Shown: positions 23,629 to 33,390 of the stretch, piece after piece | How positions within the stretch are numbered: position 1 is the first letter of the stretch | Layout of the letters: every line of letters starts with the position of its first letter | Assembly (NCBI RefSeq): GCF_001633105.1 | Contig: NZ_LUKZ01000031.1 | Coordinates: forward strand, 132,406-179,497 | DNA length: 47,092 bases | Source of the DNA: Acidovorax sp. GW101-3H11 | GTDB lineage: Bacteria; Pseudomonadota; Gammaproteobacteria; Burkholderiales; Burkholderiaceae_C | Direction of reading: 5' to 3' | Program-made: the position numbers and the translations under genes | Notes under the pieces: generated by a model | Told to the model about the DNA's origin: nothing | Databases searched by the model: none | Seen by the model: the letters and a program-made list of their open reading frames with translations, nothing else

Positions 23629-24762
23629 ATGATCGAACTAGAAAAACTCAACGAATTCACCGAAAGCCACGGCGCCTTGCGCACCGGCAAGGGACTGGTA
23701 TCGGGCGTGATTGCGCTCACGCTGGCCATCCTGTGCTTCTTGGGCGTGCTGGCTTTTCACTTCCCGGAGTACCTGACCACACCGCAGCTGCGCAAAAGCT
23801 ATGACGTGACGGTGATCCGCACCATCATGCTCTCGGCCATGGCCATTGCGGGCGGCATCTCGCTGGTCAACATCCTGTTCAACCGCGCGCGCTGGCTGGC
23901 CACGTTTGCGTTTGCTGTGGTGGCCATCACGGCATTGCTGGGTGGCCACAAGGTGGAGGTGGACCCGAACTTCCCCGACAACACGCCCTACATTGGTCTC
24001 GACTGGTTCATCCTCGACCTGCTGGGCAGCTCGCTGATCTTCATCTTCATCGAGAAGCTGTTTGCGCTGCGCAAGGACCAGCCCATCTTTCGCGCTGAAT
24101 GGCAGACGGACTTCCACCACTTCATCGTCAACCACATGGTGGTGGGCTTTGTGCTGCTGGCCACCAACCTCATCGTGCACAAGTTCTTCGGCTGGGCGGC
24201 CAGCGACGGCATTCGCGGCTGGGTGCAGGGGCTGAACTTCTGGGTGGCGCTGTTCCTCATCGTGCTGGTGGCCGACCTGGTGCAGTACTGGACGCACCGC
24301 GCCTACCACGAGGTGCCCGTGCTGTGGCGCCTGCATGCCGTGCACCACAGCGTCAAAAGCATGGACTGGATGGCCGGATCGCGCCAACACATCCTGGAGC
24401 TGCTCATCACCCGCACGCTGGTGCTGGCCCCCATCTACGTGCTGGGTTTCAGCAAGGAAGTGATCGACGCCTACATCGTCATCGTGGGCTTCCAGGCCGT
24501 GTTCAACCACGCCAATGTGAGCGTGCGCCTGGGGCCGCTGCGCTACGTGCTGGTCACGCCCAACTTCCACCACTGGCACCACAGCCAGGACCAGGAGGCG
24601 CTGGACAAGAACTACGCCGCGCACTTCGCGTTTCTGGACTACCTGTTTGGCACCGCCGTCAAAAGCACCAAGCTCTGGCCCGAGCACTATGGCGTGCTGG
24701 GCGACTACGTGCCCAACGGCTTTGTGAAGCAGTTCAAGTTTCCATTCACCTGGAAGGGCTGA
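23629..24762 (+). CDS. Sterol desaturase / fatty acid hydroxylase superfamily membrane protein
   Basis: 377 residues with several membrane helices (about 22-45, 65-85, 90-106, 123-143, 165-185, 200-218). Histidine clusters for a di-iron site: HRAYH (223-227), HAVHH (236-240), NHANV (293-297), HHWHH (314-318). The family inserts oxygen into lipid substrates; which lipid cannot be told. GAGGAGG lies 6-8 bp before the ATG, so the longer upstream frame was rejected. Confidence 0.9.
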   Translation: MIELEKLNEFTESHGALRTGKGLVSGVIALTLAILCFLGVLAFHFPEYLTTPQLRKSYDVTVIRTIMLSAMAIAGGISLVNILFNRARWLATFAFAVVAITALLGGHKVEVDPNFPDNTPYIGLDWFILDLLGSSLIFIFIEKLFALRKDQPIFRAEWQTDFHHFIVNHMVVGFVLLATNLIVHKFFGWAASDGIRGWVQGLNFWVALFLIVLVADLVQYWTHRAYHEVPVLWRLHAVHHSVKSMDWMAGSRQHILELLITRTLVLAPIYVLGFSKEVIDAYIVIVGFQAVFNHANVSVRLGPLRYVLVTPNFHHWHHSQDQEALDKNYAAHFAFLDYLFGTAVKSTKLWPEHYGVLGDYVPNGFVKQFKFPFTWKG

Positions 24763-24811
24763 GAACGGAGGCCGACAGCCTCTGCCCTCACCCACCCACC
24801 CACCCGGCGGC

Positions 24812-25294
24812 CTACAAGGCGCTGAGTTCCTCTTCCAGCTGCCTCAGCTGCTCACGCAACTCATTGCTGCGGGCATCACACGCCGCTTTGTCCTTGGCGG
24901 CGGCCGCTGCAAGGTCCTTCGGGAACTGGTTGCCCGACGGCAGGGTGCTGCGCCGCAAAGGGCCCGACTGGGTCGTCGCCTCGGCAGGCTGTGCCGTGCA
25001 TTCCTGCTGGTTGCGCGCAAGGGCCGCGCGCGCCTGCGGCACGCCCTGGGTCTGCAGGTACTGCTTGCGCTGCCACGAAGCGCCAAATGCGCCCTCCTTG
25101 CCCGCAGAAGGAGCAGGCCGGACGGGCGTCGCCCCCTGGATGGCGGGCCGCACATCGATCTTCTCGCCCTCGCCCACACAGGGCGCATCCTGAAACGACA
25201 CCTTGCCGTTGGCATCCGTGCATTTGTTGACCGCCCAGGCCGGGGCCACAAGGCCCAGCACCAGGAGGCAGGCGGCGTAACGGATCGGATTCAT
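24812..25294 (-). CDS. DUF4124-type exported protein
   Basis: 160 residues. Signal peptide MNPIRYAACLLVLGLVAPAWA, then the short DUF4124 motif 'VNKCTDANGKVSFQDAPC' with its two cysteines, a proline-rich middle and a C-terminal charged helix likely to form a coiled coil ('SNELREQLRQLEEELSAL'). Family function unknown; periplasmic. Convergent with the hydroxylase gene and divergent from the ABC binding-protein gene. Confidence 0.85.
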   Translation of the reverse strand: MNPIRYAACLLVLGLVAPAWAVNKCTDANGKVSFQDAPCVGEGEKIDVRPAIQGATPVRPAPSAGKEGAFGASWQRKQYLQTQGVPQARAALARNQQECTAQPAEATTQSGPLRRSTLPSGNQFPKDLAAAAAKDKAACDARSNELREQLRQLEEELSAL

Positions 25295-25500
25295 GACTCA
25301 GTCCTCGTCGGGTGGATGGCACATGCTACCGCGCCGCCTGGCGCTGACCGGCGCGGTCGGCCACGCAGGGGAGGCAAGAACTTGTCCCTCACATGACGCG
25401 CCCCGGGTACAAACCCGGTGGGCGCGCAGCCTGCAGCCCTCCTACGATGCGTGGCCCCCACATAGCGGCCACGGCGGCCCGCACCAGGAGACTTTGCGCG

Positions 25501-26676
25501 ATGACCACCCCCACTGTTTTGCCCACCGGCCAACACCCCACCCAGGCGCATCGCCGCAGCCTGATGCTCGCGCTGGCAGGCGGAGCAGCCCTGGCCAGCC
25601 TGCCCGCCATGGCGCAGCCCGCAGCAGGCAAGGCAGACATTCTGATCGGGCGCTCCACGGCGCTGTCCGGTGGCATGGCGCCCTTTCTGTCCCCCATCCA
25701 CGAGGGGCAGGATGCCGCCATCGAAGACGCCAACGCCAAGGGCGGCATTGGCGGCCGCAAGATCCGGCTGGTGACGCTGGACGATGGCTTCGACCCGCGC
25801 CGCACACTCGAAAACGCCAAGCAGCTGAGCGAAAAAGACGGCGTGCTGGCCCTGTTTGGCGTGTCGGGCACCTCGCAGGTCATGGCACTGCTGCCCTACC
25901 TTGCCCAGGCCAAGCTCCCGCTGATCTCGGTGTACACCGGCAGTCCCGCCATCCGCGCACAGCAACACCCCTACCTGTTCACCACCCGCGCCAGCTATGC
26001 CGATGAGCTGGTGAAGATCGTGCGCAACCTCGTGGCGGTGCAGACCTCGCGCATCGCCGTGGCCTACGAGAACAACGACTTTGGCAAGCTGCTGCTGCCC
26101 CTGGTCGAAAAAACCATTGCCGCCGAGGGCGCGACACTGGCCGGGTCGCACGCACTGGCCTCCTCGGGTGACGACGCCAACACCGCCGCCAAGGCACTCG
26201 CCGCGCAAAAGCCGCAGGCCGTGCTGCTGGTGGCGGCAGGCCCGTCCGTGGTGGCCTATGTGCGCGCCAACCGCGCGCACCTGGGCGTGCCGGTCTACAC
26301 CCTGTCGCTGGGCGCAGGCACCGCCGTGCTCAAGGCGCTGGGCGACGATGCACGCGGCCTGGCCGTGGCACGCACCGGCCCCTCGCCCAGCAAGCCCACG
26401 ATAGCGCTCACGCGCGACTTCCAGGCATCGATGAAACGCCACGACAAACCGGTGGACTACGACCGCTACACCGGCTACATGGACGCACGCGTGCTCATCG
26501 AAGGCCTGCGTGCCGCCGGTCCCGGTGTGACGCGCGCCAGCCTCGCCCAGGCCATGGAAAGCCTGGGCACCCTGGACCTGGGTGGCTTCGGCTACCAGTT
26601 CAGTGCGCAGAACCACCATGGCTCCAACTATGTGGACATCGCGGTAGTGGGCTCTGGCGGGGTGTACCGGCAGTAG
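25501..26676 (+). CDS. ABC transporter substrate-binding protein (branched-chain amino acid type)
   Basis: 391 residues. A signal with a twin-arginine-like start ('HRRSLMLALAGGAALASLPAMAQ') precedes a type I periplasmic binding domain: 'ILIGRSTALSGGMAPF', 'GGIGGRKIRLVTLDDGFDPRRTLENAKQL', 'LFGVSGTSQVMALLPYL' and 'YTGYMDARVLIEGLR'. AGGAG lies 10 bp before the ATG. No permease or ATPase genes adjoin it, so it is an orphan binding protein. The ligand cannot be read from sequence; relatives bind amino acids, amides or aromatic acids. Confidence 0.9.
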   Translation: MTTPTVLPTGQHPTQAHRRSLMLALAGGAALASLPAMAQPAAGKADILIGRSTALSGGMAPFLSPIHEGQDAAIEDANAKGGIGGRKIRLVTLDDGFDPRRTLENAKQLSEKDGVLALFGVSGTSQVMALLPYLAQAKLPLISVYTGSPAIRAQQHPYLFTTRASYADELVKIVRNLVAVQTSRIAVAYENNDFGKLLLPLVEKTIAAEGATLAGSHALASSGDDANTAAKALAAQKPQAVLLVAAGPSVVAYVRANRAHLGVPVYTLSLGAGTAVLKALGDDARGLAVARTGPSPSKPTIALTRDFQASMKRHDKPVDYDRYTGYMDARVLIEGLRAAGPGVTRASLAQAMESLGTLDLGGFGYQFSAQNHHGSNYVDIAVVGSGGVYRQ

Positions 26677-26796
26677 GAACCTGCTCCCGCACGGGCGCAG
26701 AGCCTGGTGCTGCGCCCATCCCCCATGCCCGGCCACACGCCGGGCACGTTGCGCCATTGCGACAAAACAGCTGGGATTGAGCCGCCAAGGATCATT

Positions 26797-26820
26797 GCAA
26801 TCAACAATCATTCCCATTCG
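26797..26820. promoter_or_regulatory. Fur-like box upstream of the TonB receptor
   Basis: CAATCAACAATCATTCCCATT resembles the Fur site (repeats of NAT(A/T)AT in inverted order); AATCATTCCCATTCG is close to the form seen before iron-uptake genes of this group. It precedes a -10-like TTTACAAT. Suggests repression by iron. Confidence 0.5.
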
Positions 26821-26916
26821 CGTTTACAATTTTTACGATTATTTCCAGCCAGCCGTGCTCTCGTAGAAAAGCGCTGCAAGCCAGCCCGTCACCGCTTTTC
26901 TCTCTGGAGCCCGTCC

Positions 26917-29118
26917 ATGTCCGCACCCCGCAGGCGCCTTGTCTGTGCCGTTCATCCCCTGGCCATCGCTGCCGCCCTTGCCGCCAACCTGGCGGGCACC
27001 GCCTGGGCCCAGCAGCCCGCAGCCTCAGACACCCCTTCGGCCACTACCACCGACCAGGTCGTGGCGCCCAAGGCGCTCGACAGCGTCACCGTGTCGGGTG
27101 CGCGCGAGAGTGCTTCCACCCGGCTGCAGCTCACGGCGCGTGAAACGCCGCAGTCGGTCAGCACGGTGAACCGTGCGCAGATCGAGCGCCAGTCGCTCAC
27201 CAGCATCGACGCCGTGCTGCGCAACGTGAACGGCATTGCCGTGAGCTTCTACGACACCCAGCGCCCGCTGTACTACGCGCGGGGCTTCCAGATCACCGAC
27301 TTCCAGATCGACGGCCTGCCCAGCTACAGCAGCAGCACCAACCAGGAGTTCGACACCGCGCTGTACGAGCGCATCGACATCGTGCGCGGCGCCAACGGCA
27401 TCCAGACCGGTGTGGGCGTGCCCTCGGCCACGATCAACATGGTGCGCAAACGCCCGCAGCGCGAGTTCGCTGCGTCTGTGGCGCTCACCGCCGGGTCGTG
27501 GAACCTGTACCGGGGCGAGCTGGACATCAACGCCCCACTCAACAGCGACGGCAGCGTGCGCAGCCGCCTGGTGGTGGCCCCGCAGAAGAAGGACAGCTTC
27601 CGCGACCGCTACTCCGAGGACAAGACCGCCCTGCTCGCGGCCGTGGAGGCAGATATCGGCACCGCCACCGTGGTGTCGGTGGGCTACCAGCGCCAGTCCA
27701 ACGACCCCAAGGCGCCCATCTGGGGCACCATCCCGCGCTTTGCCACCACGGGCGCGCCGATTGACCTGCCAATTTCCACCAGCTTCTCGCCATCGTGGAC
27801 GCGCTGGGAGCGCACCTCGGGCACGCTCTACGCAACCCTGGAGCACCAGATCAATGACGACTGGAGCCTGAAGGCTGCGCTGAACCACACCGAAGGCGAC
27901 ACCTTCCGCCTGAGCACCTACGGCTACGGCGCCACCACCGCCAGAGCACCCTTCATCAACCCCGTCACGGGCGCGGGCACCACGCTGTATGCCGCCGTCA
28001 GCGGCGGCAGCGAAAAGCAGGACACGGTGGACGCCTACCTGTCGGGCAAATTCGAGCTGGGCGGCCGCAAGCACGACCTGGTGGTGGGCATGAGTTCCAC
28101 CCGCACCGCCACGCGCACCGACGGCTACACCTCGGTGGCGGGCTGGAGCTACGTGATCCCCAACATCTACACCTGGGACGGCAGCGCGCCTGCGCCCACG
28201 TACTCCAAGACCGGCGCCTCGCGCACACAAATCACGCAGCAGACGGGCCTGTTCGCCTCGGCGCGCTGGCGCGTCACCGATCCGCTGTCCGTGCTCACCG
28301 GCCTGCGCCTGACCGACTGGCACCGCCACTCCGACACCTATGGAACCACAGGCACCTATGCGGGCCGCTCAGCCATCCAGGATGAAAACCGCAAGGCCAC
28401 GCCCTATGTGGGTGCGGTGTACGACATCTCGCCCACGCTGTCGGCCTACGCCAGCTACGCACGCATCTTCAACCCGCAGAACTACAAAGACCGCAGCAAC
28501 AACCCACTGTCGCCCGTCGTCGGCAGCAATGCCGAGGCCGGCCTCAAGGCCGATCTGTTCGAGCGCCGCATCCAGGCGCACTTTGCGGTGTTCCAGACAA
28601 AACAGGACAACTTCGGCGTGCGCGACAGCGCCATCACCACGCCGCTGCCCGACGGCACCCTGCCCTACGTTGCCGTGAACGGCACGAAATCCACCGGCTT
28701 CGAGCTGGAGTTCGCAGGCATGGCCACCAACCAGTGGCGCGTGAGTGCGGGCCTCACCCGCGCCAAGGTCACGCGCGCACCCACCGACCTGATCTACGCC
28801 AACATGCCCGACTACCTGCTGCAGCTGGGCACGGACTACCAGCTGTCGGGCACGCTCGCGCCCCTGTCGGTGGGCGGCAACCTGACCTGGCAAAGCGCCA
28901 TCGAGGGCTTCAACATCCCGCACCCCAGCGGCACGGTAACGGTGAAGCAATCGCCCAAGGCCATCCTCAACCTGCGCGCATCCTGGCAGTTCAACCCCAA
29001 GCTCAGCGCCACGCTGGCCGTGAACAACGTGACCAACCAGAAATACTGGGCCAACCTGGACTACGGCAACTACGCCGACCCGCGCAACCTGAGCCTGACA
29101 TTGCGCGCAGCATTCTGA
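26917..29118 (+). CDS. TonB-dependent siderophore receptor
   Basis: 733-residue outer-membrane receptor. Signal peptide (about 1-35), plug domain ('DSVTVSGARESASTRLQLTARETPQSVSTVNRAQIE', 'IERQSLTSIDAVLRNVNGI', 'RIDIVRGANGIQTGVGVPSATINMVRKRP'), then a 22-strand barrel ending in the classic 'NLSLTLRAAF' C-terminal aromatic. No N-terminal signalling (STN) domain. It resembles FhuE/FpvA-type ferric-siderophore receptors. GGAG lies 8 bp upstream of the chosen ATG. The 3' end overlaps the convergent LysR gene by 49 bp. Confidence 0.93.
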   Translation: MSAPRRRLVCAVHPLAIAAALAANLAGTAWAQQPAASDTPSATTTDQVVAPKALDSVTVSGARESASTRLQLTARETPQSVSTVNRAQIERQSLTSIDAVLRNVNGIAVSFYDTQRPLYYARGFQITDFQIDGLPSYSSSTNQEFDTALYERIDIVRGANGIQTGVGVPSATINMVRKRPQREFAASVALTAGSWNLYRGELDINAPLNSDGSVRSRLVVAPQKKDSFRDRYSEDKTALLAAVEADIGTATVVSVGYQRQSNDPKAPIWGTIPRFATTGAPIDLPISTSFSPSWTRWERTSGTLYATLEHQINDDWSLKAALNHTEGDTFRLSTYGYGATTARAPFINPVTGAGTTLYAAVSGGSEKQDTVDAYLSGKFELGGRKHDLVVGMSSTRTATRTDGYTSVAGWSYVIPNIYTWDGSAPAPTYSKTGASRTQITQQTGLFASARWRVTDPLSVLTGLRLTDWHRHSDTYGTTGTYAGRSAIQDENRKATPYVGAVYDISPTLSAYASYARIFNPQNYKDRSNNPLSPVVGSNAEAGLKADLFERRIQAHFAVFQTKQDNFGVRDSAITTPLPDGTLPYVAVNGTKSTGFELEFAGMATNQWRVSAGLTRAKVTRAPTDLIYANMPDYLLQLGTDYQLSGTLAPLSVGGNLTWQSAIEGFNIPHPSGTVTVKQSPKAILNLRASWQFNPKLSATLAVNNVTNQKYWANLDYGNYADPRNLSLTLRAAF

Positions 29119-30098
29119 CGGCCAACAACCGCAGAGACCGACTCAACGGAGCGGACCAAGCGCATCCAGCCAGGGATCCGTCTCCGCCCCCCAAACTGCG
29201 CCACAAGAAAGTCCATGAACAGGCGCGTGCGAGCAGGCACGTGCTTGCGGGTGGGCATGGCGGCGAACAGGCGCAGCACCGTGCCGCGCCACTGGGGCAG
29301 CACCCACGCCAGCTGCCCCGCCCGCACGGCGTGCAGGGCGACGAAACTGGGCAGCCCCACCACGCCACCGCCCGCCAGGGCCAGCGCCAGCATGGTGTCG
29401 ATGTGGCTGGTGGCCAGGGGGGCAGATGCCATGGGCACCACCACGGCGCCGTCGCCCTGCGCGGGTGGCTCCGCGCCGCGCCAGTAAAGCGTCAGCTCGC
29501 GCCGCTGCCCTGCAATGGCGGGGGCCACGCCGGTGTGCCCGGCGAGGTCTTGCGGGTGCTGGGGCACACCCTGCCGACTCAGATAGTCCGGGCTGGCGCA
29601 CAGGATGAAGGTGGACCAGGCCAGGGGCCGGGCCACAAAGGCGCCCTGGGGCGCCTGCCCGCCCACAGACAGCACCGACACATCAAAGCCCTCGTCGGCC
29701 ACAGCCAGTGGCCCCGGCACGGCCAGCTCCACCGAGATGCGCGGAAAGCGTTGCGTGAACAAGGGCAGTACCGGCGCCAGCTGGTGCACGGCAAACGCCG
29801 GGGGGCATGCCACCCGCAGGGTGCCGCCCGGCTGCCGCGTGGCCGTGCTCGCCAGCTCATCCCCCTCGTCCAGCTGTGCCAGCACGCTGCGCGCCGTTTC
29901 CAGATAGGCCTCGCCGATCTCCGTCAGGGCCAGGCGCCGGGTCGTCCGGTTGAGCAGGCGGGCGCCCAGATGCGCCTCCAGCTCGGCGAGGGCGCGCGTG
30001 GCCACGGCGGGCGCGATGTCCAGGTGCCGCGCGGCACCGGCAAAGCTGCCATCGGCCACGACCTGCACAAAAACTCGGAGGCATTTGAGCTGATCCAT
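29070..30098 (-). CDS. LysR-family transcriptional regulator
   Basis: 342 residues. N-terminal winged helix (1-60: 'LKCLRVFVQVVADGSFAGAARHLDIAPAVATRALAELEAHLGARLLNRTTRRLALTEIG' region) and a type 2 periplasmic-binding effector domain. The C-terminal about 40 residues past the usual LysR end run into the convergent receptor gene and may be an extension. Divergent from a secreted hypothetical gene; a perfect palindrome 9 bp from its start is the likely autoregulatory site. Confidence 0.9.
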   Translation of the reverse strand: MDQLKCLRVFVQVVADGSFAGAARHLDIAPAVATRALAELEAHLGARLLNRTTRRLALTEIGEAYLETARSVLAQLDEGDELASTATRQPGGTLRVACPPAFAVHQLAPVLPLFTQRFPRISVELAVPGPLAVADEGFDVSVLSVGGQAPQGAFVARPLAWSTFILCASPDYLSRQGVPQHPQDLAGHTGVAPAIAGQRRELTLYWRGAEPPAQGDGAVVVPMASAPLATSHIDTMLALALAGGGVVGLPSFVALHAVRAGQLAWVLPQWRGTVLRLFAAMPTRKHVPARTRLFMDFLVAQFGGRRRIPGWMRLVRSVESVSAVVGRQNAARNVRLRLRGSA

Positions 30099-30106
30099 CG
30101 GGTGAT

Positions 30107-30125
30107 TATTGCTATTTCAGCAATA
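30107..30125. promoter_or_regulatory. LysR-type operator
   Basis: TATTGCTATTTCAGCAATA: perfect 7-bp arms with a 5-bp spacer, containing a T-N11-A box. Between the LysR gene and the divergent gene at 30205. Weaker dyads follow at 30129-30144 (CATCG/CGATG) and about 30174-30192 (TTGGTT/AACCAA). Confidence 0.75.
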
Positions 30126-30204
30126 GAACATCGACAAACCGATGGTTTCGCAGAATTTACCCACCAGATAGCCTTGGTTGTTTACAAACCAAAGGGTAAT
30201 GACG

Positions 30205-31026
30205 ATGACACGGCGACGCCAAGCACTCTCCACGGGCCTGATGGCCCTTGCCCTGGCCCGGCTGGATGCCCGCGCCAACGCGGGGGCTGCGGCCATCGGC
30301 ATGGCCCCCGCTGCTGCACAGCGGCTGGACGCGCTGGACGCCAACCCCGCTCTGGCGGGCGACGTCGTCTACTGGGGCGAGGTGTTTCCCATGGCGGCAC
30401 CGGCGGGCACTGCCGCCCTGTACCGCTACGCACGCCGGGTGCTGACCCAGCCCGCAGGGTTGAGCGCTGCACACCTCACCTATGGCGCTGACGGCAGGCT
30501 CCTCATCGAAGAGCGGGTCAGCCTGTCGGAGCGTCGCAGCTTCCAGCGGCTGGACGTGGCCAACCGGCAGACGCTTGAAAGCGGCTCGGCCGTGTTGAGC
30601 CCCGACGGGCGGCAACTGCACTTTTCATGGACTTCGGCAGGAACCACCCGCACTTCCGTCGAAGCTGTTGATGCCCCCGTGGTGGCGGGGCCCAGCCTGC
30701 ACGGCACCATGCTGCAGCACTGGGACACACTGCGCGCGGGCGAGGTGTTGCGGGTGCGCCTGGCCGTGCCGTCGCGGCTGGAAAGCCATGGCTTCGACAT
30801 CCGGCTGAGCCAGGAGGCGGATGGCCACACGGTGTTCTCAGCCACACCCGCCAGCTGGCTGGTGCGCCTGGCCGTGGCCCCGCTGCGCGCAACGTTCGAC
30901 ACCGCCACGCGCAGCCTCGTCCGCTACGAAGGCCGCGTGCCGCCGATGCAGGCCCGGGACAACGGAAAACTGGCCGCGCTGGATGCACGGGTGCTCTACA
31001 CGCCGCAGGCGCAGGGGTACCGCTAA
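30205..31026 (+). CDS. Hypothetical secreted protein, LysR-controlled
   Basis: 273 residues. N-terminal RRR followed by a hydrophobic stretch (ALSTGLMALALARLDARANA) looks like a signal peptide, perhaps Tat. The rest is beta-rich with no membrane helix. No family recognised; segments such as 'YRYARRVLTQPAGLSAAHLTYG', 'DGRLLIEERVSL' and 'RSLVRYEGRVPPM' suggest a soluble beta-sandwich or lipocalin-like fold, which is speculative. The start at 30205 leaves AAGGG 8 bp upstream; the ATG at 30199 would be only 2 bp from it. It is the probable target of the divergent LysR protein. Confidence 0.7.
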   Translation: MTRRRQALSTGLMALALARLDARANAGAAAIGMAPAAAQRLDALDANPALAGDVVYWGEVFPMAAPAGTAALYRYARRVLTQPAGLSAAHLTYGADGRLLIEERVSLSERRSFQRLDVANRQTLESGSAVLSPDGRQLHFSWTSAGTTRTSVEAVDAPVVAGPSLHGTMLQHWDTLRAGEVLRVRLAVPSRLESHGFDIRLSQEADGHTVFSATPASWLVRLAVAPLRATFDTATRSLVRYEGRVPPMQARDNGKLAALDARVLYTPQAQGYR

Positions 31027-31153
31027 GATCCGCCCGCCACCAATTGCTACAGAAGGGCGACAACGGTCCAACGGCCAACGGACTTGCAACACTGGCCCGC
31101 AACCCGACTTGACCAGGCACCATCAAAGTCTCAGAGCCTTTTTCTGCACGCCT

Positions 31154-33253
31154 CTAACCTGACAGCACCAGCTTCAACACACTGTTCTCGCTGCCCACAT
31201 ACAGGCTGCGCCGATCGGCCCCAGGGGCCATGAATTTCACCAGGTTCAGTCCCGCAGGCAGCGGCCCCAGCAAGACACCGCCGGGTGTGGGCACGGCCTG
31301 GCCTGCCAGCAGCTCAAGACCCTTGGCCTGCGTCCACCTGTGCACACCGCAGGCGCTGGAGAGAAACACCTCGCCGGGTCGGCCGGGTAAAACGCAGATC
31401 TGCTTGAAGGGCTCCTGGAAGAACTCCGGCAGATTGCGGTCTATCTCCAGAGATAACGAAAATCGCTGGATTCCCTGGGTGTCGATACGCACCAGTTCGG
31501 GATGGAACTGCACAAGGTTGGTGGAGCCATCGAGCTCCACCCGGTTGCACAGCACCCACGACACCTGCGCAGCACCGCCCTCAAAGGCCATGTCCGCAAT
31601 GTCCATATACCAGGGGCGCTGCGCCAACGAAGGATAAGTCTGGGGCGTGTACAAGGCTTGCGGGTCTCCCGCGACGATCTTCACCTGGCCGTTGGCATCG
31701 ATCGTGCCAACCAGCGCATTCCCATTGGCCCTACCGAAGTACACATCGCCATCCCCAGCTTGTGGCGAATAGCGCGTGGCAAACCACAGCAGCCCTGTCG
31801 TATCGGTGCGTAAAACTTGCACGCCCGGGTCGTGCCTCCCTCCGGACGCGAAATGGCTGGAGCTGACCCAGGTCTGCCACGCTGACTGACCATTCGTAGC
31901 AGTCCGAATCAAGGCGCGGCTCTGGATGTCATAGGCGATCAGTTGCCCATAGGCCATGGCCATGCGGTTACCACGAGGCTCCAGAGACCATGTGCCCACC
32001 TGGCCCGAGGCGCTGACCGACCGGAGGGCCGCGGCAGGGGCAGCCTCCGACGAGTTGCCTCGCTGGTTCTCCAGCAATATCAAACCGCCAGCCCCGTCAG
32101 GCAACGCCTCGGCGCCCCTGACAAAGCAGAACCGCGCCTGGCTCTGTCCGTCCACCTCGCCTGCATTGGCTCGCGCTCCCAGCCATCGAGAAACCGCCGT
32201 CGTCGGCATCTCCAACCTGCACGCCACAACCTCCGTCCCGCCCTCAAGTGGATCGCTGCATGCGACAAACAAAGTGCCCGAAGCCGTGTTCGACGGCTCT
32301 CGAACAACCGTTACTTTGCGGCCCCGCAGCTTCCATACTCCCGATGGCGTGACGCCCGACAAATCAATGTGTGCGATGACGAATTCTTGCGCTCCTTGCC
32401 CCTCGGCCAGCGCCCAATACACATCCTGGTCCCGATGGACTTTCATCAAGGGAGTCCAATGATCAAAAGGCCACTGGTTGGGAAGGACGCGCCATTGATA
32501 CTCACCGCCCACCAGCACCAGGTCTGCCCACTCATACGGGTCGCCCTTGAACTTGGTATAGCGCCGCACGCCGCCAGCAGCGGACTCGAGCAGCAGGCTA
32601 CCCCGGGGCAGCGGCAACAATGTCTTCACCGTGCCATCCGTCCCCAGGGTACGCAACATGGGTTGGAAGCCCTTCTGGGGGTCTTGGTCAATGAAGTACA
32701 CAAGCCCATCTCGGGCCAGCAAGGGTGATTCAAAGTAAAGGAGAGAAGCACTCGCGCCCACTCCATCCACCAGACCGGTGTTAGTCCCGCCTCCCGCCAA
32801 GAGTACGGGCGTTTCCCCCTGCAAATAGTGCACGCTTCCGCCACCCGTCATCACAAGGTAACGGTCCATGGCGTCAAACAGATGGCCAATGAAAGAGTGG
32901 GGATACGTTGGAGCAAACGAAGACACACCATCATGGGTTCTGCGCCCCACGCGACTGTCCCGGCCGTACACCCCCACAAACTGAAGATCGCGCTTGCTAT
33001 TGAAGCTCAGTCCCGTCAGCTCTGCGGGTAACCGCACCATTTCGCCCTTGCTGATTGCAAATCCGCCACCGCCCAAGGCGCCAGCCACTATTTCCAGTGT
33101 GCCGGCTTTGGCGGGCGGCTCCACAATGGGCGCTCCCCCCCCTCCACCGCCACAGCCAGCAACACTGGAGGCTGCCGCTGCCAGGCCCCATTGACCAAAT
33201 CGGCGGCGCGTGATGGCCTGTACTTGGGTATCGAATCGAGACGTAATGTCCAC
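31154..33253 (-). CDS. Tat-exported putative lipoprotein with beta-propeller-like repeats
   Basis: 699 residues. Tat motif RRRFGQWGL, then a lipobox SVAGC followed by a run of six glycines: likely exported folded and lipid-anchored. The body is beta-strand rich with repeated 'DGxVY/DGTVK' and 'GDVYFGRANG' turns, as in NHL or quinoprotein-like propellers; no known enzyme motif. Start set at a GTG with AAGGGAG 5 bp upstream; a TTG six codons earlier is possible. G+C is visibly lower than in neighbours and codon use less biased, suggesting acquisition by transfer. Function unknown. Confidence 0.75.
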   Translation of the reverse strand: MDITSRFDTQVQAITRRRFGQWGLAAAASSVAGCGGGGGGAPIVEPPAKAGTLEIVAGALGGGGFAISKGEMVRLPAELTGLSFNSKRDLQFVGVYGRDSRVGRRTHDGVSSFAPTYPHSFIGHLFDAMDRYLVMTGGGSVHYLQGETPVLLAGGGTNTGLVDGVGASASLLYFESPLLARDGLVYFIDQDPQKGFQPMLRTLGTDGTVKTLLPLPRGSLLLESAAGGVRRYTKFKGDPYEWADLVLVGGEYQWRVLPNQWPFDHWTPLMKVHRDQDVYWALAEGQGAQEFVIAHIDLSGVTPSGVWKLRGRKVTVVREPSNTASGTLFVACSDPLEGGTEVVACRLEMPTTAVSRWLGARANAGEVDGQSQARFCFVRGAEALPDGAGGLILLENQRGNSSEAAPAAALRSVSASGQVGTWSLEPRGNRMAMAYGQLIAYDIQSRALIRTATNGQSAWQTWVSSSHFASGGRHDPGVQVLRTDTTGLLWFATRYSPQAGDGDVYFGRANGNALVGTIDANGQVKIVAGDPQALYTPQTYPSLAQRPWYMDIADMAFEGGAAQVSWVLCNRVELDGSTNLVQFHPELVRIDTQGIQRFSLSLEIDRNLPEFFQEPFKQICVLPGRPGEVFLSSACGVHRWTQAKGLELLAGQAVPTPGGVLLGPLPAGLNLVKFMAPGADRRSLYVGSENSVLKLVLSG

Positions 33254-33390
33254 AGGGTCTCCCTTGATCAATCGCCCATTATTGGTGCATCACAGCAAAG
33301 AAAAGCCATGGCGGCTGCTTCGTTACCAACAGAAACACCGCTATCCGGCGCACACCCATCGGCTCCTTGGCCGGAGCACTGCAACAAGCA

